This document shows positions 26,251-33,989 of a stretch of 64,000 bases of DNA, piece by piece (the stretch's first letter is position 1; each line of letters opens with the position of its first letter). The notes under the pieces were generated by a model. That model saw only the letters and a list, made by a program, of their open reading frames with translations. It did no database searches and was not told the origin of the DNA. Position numbers and translations under genes: made by a program. Origin of the DNA: an uncultured Sphaerochaeta sp. (lineage in GTDB: Bacteria > Spirochaetota > Spirochaetia > Sphaerochaetales > Sphaerochaetaceae); the NCBI RefSeq assembly GCF_963677075.1, contig NZ_OY781873.1:2443715-2507714 (forward strand), given 5' to 3'.

Positions 26251-27792
26251 ATGGATAATAATTTTTCAGGACCTGTAACCGTTTTTCATGGATTCTTACT
26301 GCCTGAGGAGGCAATCCCTGTTGGGTATGTGGCTCTTATTGATGCATATCAACTTCCTGCACCCTTTCCCCGACTGAAAATGGCAATTGGATCGAAACAT
26401 CGTATTCTAAAAAGTACAGAGTGGCACTTGCTGACGCCTAGACATCGACCGGAAGAAACACTCATGGGTCATCTTGAATTCGCTTTAAAATATGAAGGAA
26501 TAGATTTATGCATATTGAAAAAACTGTTTGAGGTAATCGATAGACGAACGATTGAAACCATCATTCTGGATACGATTACCGGTTCATACAGCAGACGGAT
26601 TTGGTTTCTCTATGAATGGCTCATGGGTACATTCCTTGATATCCCAGATATCAAGAAAGGTAATTATGTATTGGTTGTCAATCCCAAACAGCAAGTCACC
26701 ATAGAAGGAGAAAGATCCAAGAGACATCGTGTTGTGAACAATCTTCTAGGGACTCCTGATTTTTGTCCGATGATCAGGAAAACTGAAGAACTTGAAGAAG
26801 TTCTCATGATTGACCTTAAACGTAAAGCTCTTCAAGTCATTTCAGATTTCCCAAAGGATGTCGTAGCACGTGCTGCAGCATTCTTGCTACTTAAAGAATC
26901 CAAAGCAAGTTTTTCCATAGAAAATGAGTCACCTTCGCATGATAGGATCCAGCGATTGGGCAATGCGTTGAGAGAAGCAGGGAAATCACCTTTGAGTAAA
27001 GAGGAACTGATACGTCTCCAACATATTGTGATAGGCTCTAGAGGTTTTGTGAAGATAGGGTTCAGAGACGATGGTGGTTTCATTGGCGAACATGATAGAG
27101 AAACAGGAACACCCATAGTTGAACATATAAGTGCAAGATATGAAGATATAGACTCTTTAATTTCAGGCCTTATTGCATATAACAATAGAGTTTTCCATCA
27201 AATTGATCCAATTGTTGCCGCAGCTGCGATTGCTTTCGGGTTTGTGATTATCCATCCATTCTCTGATGGAAATGGAAGGATTCATCGATATCTCATTCAT
27301 CATATTCTTGCAAAGTATGGGTACAATCCCCCAGGAATGATATTTCCTATTTCAAGTGCAATGCTACTTCGAATAGAGGAATATGCTTCCGTCCTGAAAA
27401 ATTACTCACAAAGCATTCTCCCGTTCATACGGTGGGAACCTACAGAAGATCACAATGTACGTGTCCTGAATTCGACAATAGACTACTACCGATACTTTGA
27501 TGCAACCCCCTATGCGGAGTTTCTATATCATTGTGTGCAGCAAACGATTGAACAAGATCTCCCGAAAGAGACACAATTCCTAATGAATTATGATCGGTTC
27601 AGAGAAACGGTACAGGATTCTGTTGAAATGCCTGATTCTATGGTCTTTCTCTTATATAGTTTCATTTCACAGAATGAGGGAAAGCTATCAAAACGGGCAC
27701 GTGAAAAGGAATTCCTACAGTTAACTACCGAAGAAATTGAACACTTTGAAGCTGTATATAATAGGCTGTTTATTGCCGATACCGTAGAGTAG
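26251..27792 (+). CDS. Fic-domain protein
   Basis: 513 aa from the ATG at 26251 (AGGAGAAT upstream; the frame is open from 26197). The Fic core carries the full motif HPFSDGNGRIHR near 335, with catalytic His and the anion-binding GNGR, and the flap region GFRDDGGFIGEHD upstream near 270. Fic enzymes transfer AMP from ATP to target hydroxyls. The N-terminal ~190 residues are an unrecognised helical region and the C-terminus (~410-513) is helical. An inhibitory (S/T)xxxE(G/N) motif is not obvious to me. It sits alone between two tRNA-Val-derived repeats and is oriented opposite to its neighbours. Confidence 0.85.
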   Translation: MDNNFSGPVTVFHGFLLPEEAIPVGYVALIDAYQLPAPFPRLKMAIGSKHRILKSTEWHLLTPRHRPEETLMGHLEFALKYEGIDLCILKKLFEVIDRRTIETIILDTITGSYSRRIWFLYEWLMGTFLDIPDIKKGNYVLVVNPKQQVTIEGERSKRHRVVNNLLGTPDFCPMIRKTEELEEVLMIDLKRKALQVISDFPKDVVARAAAFLLLKESKASFSIENESPSHDRIQRLGNALREAGKSPLSKEELIRLQHIVIGSRGFVKIGFRDDGGFIGEHDRETGTPIVEHISARYEDIDSLISGLIAYNNRVFHQIDPIVAAAAIAFGFVIIHPFSDGNGRIHRYLIHHILAKYGYNPPGMIFPISSAMLLRIEEYASVLKNYSQSILPFIRWEPTEDHNVRVLNSTIDYYRYFDATPYAEFLYHCVQQTIEQDLPKETQFLMNYDRFRETVQDSVEMPDSMVFLLYSFISQNEGKLSKRAREKEFLQLTTEEIEHFEAVYNRLFIADTVE

Positions 27793-27806
27793 TTTTCGCA
27801 TAGTGG

Positions 27807-27884
27807 AGAGAAAACAAACAGCAAGAACTGGACATCAAGTAGAGAAAACAAACAGCAAGAACTGGACATCAAGTAGAGAAAACA
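27807..27884 (+). repeat. 34-bp tandem repeat, two copies plus a partial third
   Basis: A 34-bp unit starting AGAGAAAACAAACAGCAAG occupies 27807-27840 and 27841-27874 without any difference, and its first 10 bases recur at 27875-27884. It begins 15 bp after the Fic stop codon. It is too short and contiguous for a CRISPR array (no spacers). Confidence 0.85.
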
Positions 27885-27916
27885 TGAGGGTATTCATATT
27901 TATCTGATCTACTCTT

Positions 27917-28213
27917 CTACCTTCACACGGTAACACTTGCATACACTTATACCATCACCCAGTTAAAGCAAAAAACCAGTCCGAAGACTGGTCCTTTATG
28001 GGCGCGATTGAGTTTGAACCAACGACTTCTACCGTGTGAAGGTGCATATTTGAATAAATAGGTATGTCAGAAATCTGGCTACGTACAGCTTTATTTTACT
28101 CTAGAGTACTACTATCCAATGATTTAGTAAACACATAATTTCTTAAACTTTCTCTTTGCTGCTCTAAGTAACTCCTCATAAAGGGGTATGTTGCATACCC
28201 TTTTGCATACCCC
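27917..28213 (-). repeat. tRNA-Val trailer, tRNA 3' fragment and element end (second attachment site)
   Basis: 27917-28001 repeats the tRNA-Val trailer including its terminator (ACCAGTC at 27975-27981 and GACTGGT at 27986-27992). 28002-28043 repeats the tRNA 3' part with one mismatch. 28044-28213 repeats the element end found at 16085-16253. At its outer edge CTACCTTCACACGGTA (27917-27932) is an inverted copy of the anticodon arm. This is the junction between two integrated blocks. From 28214 to the TIR gene at 28414 nothing else is evident. Confidence 0.8.
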
Positions 28214-28413
28214 AAACCATTTTGATTTACATTCTCAAAATAGTCTTTATAAAAGTCTTGAAATAAATTTCACAAATTATACTGAATTTCAATTCCAAAT
28301 ATTTTGATGGAAAATCGCGTATAGTATTATTATCTTGCAGTTGTTCAGCGAGTAACTTATAGTAAGTTTTATTGGAATAGATCATTAAATCGTCAGCTTG
28401 AGGTGGATTAGTT

Positions 28414-29475
28414 ATGGCAAGAAAAATATTTATTAGTCATGCAGATAAAGATAAAGACTTAGTTGATGCTTTTGTTGATTTATTAAAAATATTAGAAATT
28501 AGAGACGACGAAATTTTTTGTTCCTCAATTGATGGATTGGGAATTCCGAATGGTTTAGATTTTGTTGAATATATAAAAAAAGAAATTACCACAACCCCAC
28601 TAGCGGTAGTTGCATTTTTAAGTAGGAATTATTATTCAAGTTCCTTCTGTTTATGTGAATTAGGAGCTGCTTGGGCATTAACGCAAAGAATTTTTCCATT
28701 ACTCTTAGATCCTTTAGGATATGATGATATTAAAGGAGTCCTTACTAGAACACAACTTACTAGAATTAGTGAAAAACAAGCACTACTTGATATGATAGAT
28801 AATCTTGTCACATATCTTGGCATTGATCATCCCAAACTACCTCGAATTGATGCAAAGGTTAATCAGTTTATTACAAAAATTCCAAGTTTAATTAGCACAT
28901 GCCATTTTGATGAGAATGTTTCAATATCTGAGGTCAAAGAACTTAGAAAGTTTAAAGATGAAACTCTTGCAACTATCGAAGAATATGAGAATGAAATCAC
29001 CCAACTTAAAACCTATATAAAAGGATTAGAAAATTTAAAAGATAAAATTGATGTATCGGAGTTGAAAAAAGAATTATCTACAGAGAGAGAAAAATATGAG
29101 TCTATTGTAGATGAGCTAAGAGGAATCATTTGCAAGAACCCATCAATAGTTAACTATGCTTTGTTCAAATCCTTATCTGGTGAAGATATCAACTCATCGA
29201 TGGCATCGGATAGACAGGTTTTTTACAGAGAAGCCAAAGACGCTGCAGAAAATGGTTTTCTAATTGATGATACCGAGATCTCAGGCAATTTTATTTTAAA
29301 TTCTAATGACTGTAGTATTAAGAAAAGTATTGATGCTATGGAGTTATTTGAAGGTGAAGTTAGTGTATTATCTCAGGAATTTATCGATGAATTGACTACC
29401 GAGATTGGATTTAGTCCCTCTATTCAAATTAAAAGATATTGGACTTCAATCTTAAGATGTAGTTTTTTGTTTTGA
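28414..29475 (+). CDS. TIR-domain protein with coiled coil
   Basis: 353 aa, ATG preceded by GAGGTGG. TIR fold at about 1-150: KIFISHADKDKDLVDAFVDLL, then DEIFCSSIDGLGIPNG, VVAFLSRNYYSSSFCLCELGAAWAL with the likely catalytic Glu near 82. Residues about 175-235 form a coiled coil (EEYENEITQLKTYIKGLENLKD), followed by a helical C-terminal region of unknown type. Bacterial TIR domains cleave NAD+ or make cyclic ADP-ribose signals in anti-phage defence. It is transcribed with the next gene (76-nt gap) and converges on the BREX side. It may form a two-protein system with its neighbour (inference). Confidence 0.85.
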   Translation: MARKIFISHADKDKDLVDAFVDLLKILEIRDDEIFCSSIDGLGIPNGLDFVEYIKKEITTTPLAVVAFLSRNYYSSSFCLCELGAAWALTQRIFPLLLDPLGYDDIKGVLTRTQLTRISEKQALLDMIDNLVTYLGIDHPKLPRIDAKVNQFITKIPSLISTCHFDENVSISEVKELRKFKDETLATIEEYENEITQLKTYIKGLENLKDKIDVSELKKELSTEREKYESIVDELRGIICKNPSIVNYALFKSLSGEDINSSMASDRQVFYREAKDAAENGFLIDDTEISGNFILNSNDCSIKKSIDAMELFEGEVSVLSQEFIDELTTEIGFSPSIQIKRYWTSILRCSFLF

Positions 29476-29551
29476 TAGATTACTACGTATATAAAGATCA
29501 CAATTTTTAGACTAGTATTTCAGTATTTAAGGTTAGCAAGGAGTTTTTGAG

Positions 29552-30343
29552 ATGGATTTAAATAGGTGTTTTGTCATTCAACCTTTTGACAATGGTAAAT
29601 TTGATAATAGATATATTGATTCTTTTTGTCCTGCTATTGAGAAAGCAGGCCTTAAGCCATATAGGGTAGATAAAGATTTTTCTACTCAAATTCCTATAGA
29701 GGATATTGACGCGGAGTTGAGAGAATGTGCAATTGTATTTGCTGATATTTCATTAAACAACCCTAATGTATGGTTTGAGGTAGGTTTGGCCATAGCATAT
29801 AAGAAAAAAATTGTTCTTGTATGTTCAGATGAGAGACAAGACAAATTCCCTTTTGATATACAACATAGATCAGTAGTCACTTACAAAACATCATCAAAGA
29901 GTGATTTTATAAAATTGGAGAAAGAAGTCACTGCTCGATTAGTGAGTTTGATGTCTATGAAAGAGATACTTGCAAAACCTGATAGTATCAGTGGCATTCT
30001 ATCCGAAAAAGAAATATCGGATGAAGCACATAATTTAATTGGAGTTGTCGGAGAACTAGTGAATTCTTTCGAAGGTGCTGTTGTATATGGAGAAGTGACT
30101 GAAAGGATGAATAAGATTGGATACAACAATCTTGCGGTGAACATAGCAGTCAATGAGCTGCTTTCCAAACGATTTATTATAACAGGAGAAGATAGCGACT
30201 GGAATAATAATTCTTATAGAGTTTTAAAAATTACTCAAGAGGGTGCCAATTGGTTATACAAGAACAAATCAAGATTTAACCTAAGTTATTCATTCTCTGA
30301 CGGAACTGATGATCACGCAAAAGAGGACTCCATACCATTCTAG
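29552..30343 (+). CDS. Nucleoside 2-deoxyribosyltransferase/TIR-like protein with winged-helix C-terminus
   Basis: 263 aa, with AGGAG upstream of the ATG. Residues 1-130 show a Rossmann-like core: CFVIQPFD at the start, KAGLKPYRVDKD, then IVFADISLNNPNVWFEVGLA with a conserved Glu near 76, and IVLVCSDE. This pattern is shared by nucleoside 2-deoxyribosyltransferase-like and related TIR/SLOG-like NAD-processing proteins. Residues 150-245 look like a winged helix (GVVGELVNS ... NLAVNIAVNELLSKRFI). With the preceding TIR gene it makes two neighbouring proteins whose folds both act on nucleotide N-glycosidic bonds. Function is not established. Confidence 0.65.
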   Translation: MDLNRCFVIQPFDNGKFDNRYIDSFCPAIEKAGLKPYRVDKDFSTQIPIEDIDAELRECAIVFADISLNNPNVWFEVGLAIAYKKKIVLVCSDERQDKFPFDIQHRSVVTYKTSSKSDFIKLEKEVTARLVSLMSMKEILAKPDSISGILSEKEISDEAHNLIGVVGELVNSFEGAVVYGEVTERMNKIGYNNLAVNIAVNELLSKRFIITGEDSDWNNNSYRVLKITQEGANWLYKNKSRFNLSYSFSDGTDDHAKEDSIPF

Positions 30344-30418
30344 AGAATGAAGTCTTGAATCATTGAATAAACATTCTACTAATCTTATAAATGTTATTTA
30401 TATTGAACTATTTATAAC

Positions 30419-31840
30419 TCACATCGGACTTTTCCAACTAGAATGAGAGTCTTGGTAAACAGGAGATTCCGCTTTCGGATTATATGTCCTTAATTGGTCA
30501 TTAACGCAAACTTTCTGTGTCAACAGATCATAATACTTTCCGAGGCTCTGAACCTGAAGCAACTCTTTTGACAAATTTCTATAAATAACCGAAAAGGACT
30601 TTCGGTTCATAAGTCTAGAAACAATGTTTGGAACTTTGCTTTGGTCAATTATCTGACTAATATTTGGGAGACCAAACACACTCCCAGCTGTATTAATATT
30701 TGTAATTAATTTTGAGGTGTTATCCCCTGTATTCACTGGAACATAATAGGTGCGTCGGATCTCATTAAAAGTTGAACTAAGTGATTCCTCAATTTTCACT
30801 TTTTCCTTATTTGCTAATAGATTTTTACCCTGGTCGAAATAATTTTGTATAACACCCAATTGTTCTCTTGCTTGAACAAATTCTTGGGTTTCTCTCAACT
30901 CTAAAGCATATGAAATTATTTCAGAAGGATCATTCGTTTTGGCAATTATATAAGTCAGGAAATTTGGTATGCTCACAGAAATTATATTACTATTTTGTTG
31001 CGCGTTTACTAAATCAATTTCTTCACTTACTCGTTTATCGAAATGATGAAGAATACCTTCAATATAGTTATGCCCAAATTGCTTTATCTTCCCAAGATAA
31101 TACATCTGAAAGTTTTGCCTAATGGGATGAATTAAACTATCAGCTTTAAGATATTCTGCAAAGGATGTGTAATAGATTGATTTGAAACTTATCCAATTTA
31201 TTGCTGCAATGAAACCATATAGCCCACTACTTATACCATTCGTTTCACCATTTCCATGTTTGGCATTTGGTATCTTATAATTTGTAGGGTTGATTTGTGT
31301 CCCATATCTATCAATATACGTGCATGAGGTGTCTCTCCTATGCCCTGATTTTCTTAATTCTGTCAATTCTGAAAAAATGAGATGGCAAATTTCACCATAT
31401 TTTTTAAACTCATACCCCCCCGCGTCTCCTAACATTTTTAATGTTAGATAATACAAACTATTTGAAATATCCCATGTACATCTAATATTTATATCAAGAA
31501 TCTGGAAGAACTCACGAAAAGCTTCATCTGCGAATTCGCCTCCTTCAATTCTAGGATAAAATTGGTTAGCCTTTTCCAGAGACTTTTGTGATATTTCGTT
31601 TCCGTTGTAATCATTAGGATCTATGAAATCAATAAACGAGAATTCTTTCTTTCGATTTTCTGAGTATTCAATTATATAATCATCAAGTGCAATCCAATCA
31701 TTATAGAATAGAAGTGCATAAATAAATTGTTCAAAAGCACTGAGGTCTCCATCGATGGAAGACTTATCTTTTACTTCAATTTGTCCTAATACTCTTTGCA
31801 CTGAGCTTAGAGTTGAATGATCGATTAATGCAATACTCAT
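30419..31840 (-). CDS. Unrecognised 473-aa protein downstream of brxL
   Basis: The ATG at 31840 has AGGGAG 7 nt upstream; the frame is open eleven codons further but without a site. The protein is soluble and mostly helical. Notable segments are HLIFSELTELRKSGHRRDT, NISQIIDQSKVPNIVSRLM and several Tyr/Phe-rich stretches. No nucleotide-binding or nuclease motif is visible. It starts 51 nt after brxL stops, on the same strand, so it is probably the last gene of the BREX operon. It is more A+T-rich than brxL. It is not a standard BREX component that I know. Confidence 0.6.
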   Translation of the reverse strand: MSIALIDHSTLSSVQRVLGQIEVKDKSSIDGDLSAFEQFIYALLFYNDWIALDDYIIEYSENRKKEFSFIDFIDPNDYNGNEISQKSLEKANQFYPRIEGGEFADEAFREFFQILDINIRCTWDISNSLYYLTLKMLGDAGGYEFKKYGEICHLIFSELTELRKSGHRRDTSCTYIDRYGTQINPTNYKIPNAKHGNGETNGISSGLYGFIAAINWISFKSIYYTSFAEYLKADSLIHPIRQNFQMYYLGKIKQFGHNYIEGILHHFDKRVSEEIDLVNAQQNSNIISVSIPNFLTYIIAKTNDPSEIISYALELRETQEFVQAREQLGVIQNYFDQGKNLLANKEKVKIEESLSSTFNEIRRTYYVPVNTGDNTSKLITNINTAGSVFGLPNISQIIDQSKVPNIVSRLMNRKSFSVIYRNLSKELLQVQSLGKYYDLLTQKVCVNDQLRTYNPKAESPVYQDSHSSWKSPM

Positions 31841-31891
31841 ACGAAATCTCCCTATACTGAGAAAGATAAGCAATAAAAACCAGAAGACATC

Positions 31892-33973
31892 TCATTTTCC
31901 GGTTTCTCTATACGTCACCTCAAACCGCTTGCACTGCCTGTATTCTTGCATTCTATTAGTGATAGCCAGTCCATCGTTCATGTCAAACTTCTGGAAGATA
32001 TCCAGGCCTCTATCGATATCAATCTTCCAACCTGTATCAGTGACAATGTGCCTGGCATGTATGGTTCCCTTGACGTCGTACTCCCAAGAGAAATCAATGC
32101 CTACTGTTTGCATGGCCTCACTGAGTCTGTCCAAATTATCTTGTTGCTGCGCGCTGTTGAAATCATCGGGACAGGTGATCAGTCGAACCTCTACTTCATC
32201 TTCAGGAGCCTTGAACCTTGCTACGGTTTCAAGGAACTCCATCATATTCCTTATTTGGAAGTAAGCCCTGATATAGGGATCTGTAACAGTTATCTCTGAA
32301 GCTCCGGCTAAATAAGGGCCAAACAACAGATCATAGGAGACACCTTTCTGACCTTCCTCATAGACTTCTTGGTGTTCCTTGAGTCCTTCTTCTTTCTTTT
32401 CTGCAACATTTGCTACAGGCTCTTCTATGACCATTTCAGGGACGGTTTCTGCCTTTGCTTCGGGAACCTCTTTAGGAACAACCTGGTCTTCCAATTCAAT
32501 GTTTTGATAGTAGTGTCTTGGGTATTCCCGTTCTTCAAGCGTGGTAACCGTAAAATCCTTTCCAGATGCATTGTCCTTATACCCAAAATGTACCTGGGGA
32601 AAGGTATGATCAATTCGGATCATCTGATCCTTCACTCGTTTCCTTCCCTCCAATGCAAACTTGAGAATCTCCTCAGCTTCCTCTTTTGAAGCCTCCCCTG
32701 TTGGATGGAGAATCTTCATGAGCCCGGAGAAGGTTTTTCGAATGGCATCCCTGTCACGTGTGGAGATATCCGAGGATACCGTGAAATATTTACCAATCCG
32801 ATCTGAGAAATCGACGTCCCTGAATGAACGCAGAACTTCTGCAAGGTAATCAACGACAAAGCCATATCCACTCGAGAACATTTCACCCCGAATAATCTCC
32901 ACCTCCCAGCCAGGTATGTAATAGTAGAGGCGGTCAAGGAACGCAGAGTCTCGATATTTGTCGGGAAGCTCATCAAAAAGGTCTGTATGCTTAAGCATAA
33001 AGGGGACGTTGTGCTGCGTATTGCCCACGAATGCCAGGGAAGCCTCCGCCCCAAGGGTCTCTATACCACGACTGAAGGTCTTGTTCGCCATATATCCCTT
33101 CAGGATATCGACAAGCGCTTTATCGACTCGTTTAGACTTACCTGCAAACTCATCAAAGGCAACTGCATCCCAGTACCCTACCAATCCTATCCTTCCGTTA
33201 CTGTTGTTCACGAACAACTTTGGTACGGTTACCTCTCCCCCGGAAAGGAGCATGCCATGCGGGGAAAACTCTGAGTAGATATGACTCTTACCGGTTCCTT
33301 TTGGTCCTAGTTCAATCAAATTATAGTTGCGCTCGCAGAAAGGGATAAGTCTCACCAATTGGAGCAACTTCCCTCGATTGCTGAAATGCTCTGGGTTGAA
33401 GCCGATGCTCTGCATCAGAAGATCCATCCACTCTTCTGATGAAAACTTCTTTCGCTGTTCCAGGTAGAGGTTCATGTCAAAACTTGAGAGCTGGATGGGT
33501 TTAAGAGTATCGAGGATCCAAGGGGAGACCTTCTTATCCTCTGATGGTTCATACTCAAGATCTGCGATACACCACACCCCGTTTACCAACAGCTTGGGGT
33601 GAGCCTTGATGGTATCAGAGTCAACCAAGACCTCCTTCAGGCCAAGGTTGGAGAATTCAGCCTCATAGACATCCTTCTTGTCATTCAGTGACACCTGAAT
33701 TTTGTCGATCACCTTGTGATGACCCCGCTCCTTGATAAGGGAACGAGTGAGGTTTGCTTCATTGCGGTGCACATAGTGTTCGGCAAGGATGCTCTTCACC
33801 ATATCAATACCACTTCTGATGGTGTCATCATCATCGGAAGCACAGTACTGCCCAAGGAGATACTCCAGGACGAAGGTAGGAACAATTGCATTGCCTTTGA
33901 CTTCCTTGACCAGATCCTTTCTGACCACAAGTCCAGCAAAACATTCGTTTATTTTCTTATCAAGTTCATTCAT
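31892..33973 (-). CDS. brxL: BrxL, Lon-like AAA+ protein of BREX
   Basis: 693 aa, the family's usual length. N-terminal MNELDKKINECFAGLVVRKDLVKEVKGNA is typical of BrxL. The AAA+ part has Walker A LIELGPKGTGKSH near 220 and Walker B VAFDEFAG. After a Pro/Glu-rich linker (about 505-555), the C-terminal ~120 residues (SYDLLFGPYLAGASEITVTDPYIR ... IHARHIVTDTGWKIDIDRG) match the PLD-like MIT C-terminal fold. BrxL is required for phage exclusion, not for methylation, in type I BREX, and related proteins form DNA-binding rings. It follows pglZ by 16 nt. Confidence 0.92.
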   Translation of the reverse strand: MNELDKKINECFAGLVVRKDLVKEVKGNAIVPTFVLEYLLGQYCASDDDDTIRSGIDMVKSILAEHYVHRNEANLTRSLIKERGHHKVIDKIQVSLNDKKDVYEAEFSNLGLKEVLVDSDTIKAHPKLLVNGVWCIADLEYEPSEDKKVSPWILDTLKPIQLSSFDMNLYLEQRKKFSSEEWMDLLMQSIGFNPEHFSNRGKLLQLVRLIPFCERNYNLIELGPKGTGKSHIYSEFSPHGMLLSGGEVTVPKLFVNNSNGRIGLVGYWDAVAFDEFAGKSKRVDKALVDILKGYMANKTFSRGIETLGAEASLAFVGNTQHNVPFMLKHTDLFDELPDKYRDSAFLDRLYYYIPGWEVEIIRGEMFSSGYGFVVDYLAEVLRSFRDVDFSDRIGKYFTVSSDISTRDRDAIRKTFSGLMKILHPTGEASKEEAEEILKFALEGRKRVKDQMIRIDHTFPQVHFGYKDNASGKDFTVTTLEEREYPRHYYQNIELEDQVVPKEVPEAKAETVPEMVIEEPVANVAEKKEEGLKEHQEVYEEGQKGVSYDLLFGPYLAGASEITVTDPYIRAYFQIRNMMEFLETVARFKAPEDEVEVRLITCPDDFNSAQQQDNLDRLSEAMQTVGIDFSWEYDVKGTIHARHIVTDTGWKIDIDRGLDIFQKFDMNDGLAITNRMQEYRQCKRFEVTYRETGK

Positions 33974-33989
33974 CGAGCATCCTCCGTCC

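Noticed and set aside
27807..27884. CRISPR array
   Set aside because: The 34-bp units are directly adjacent with no spacers, and no cas gene is present in the window.
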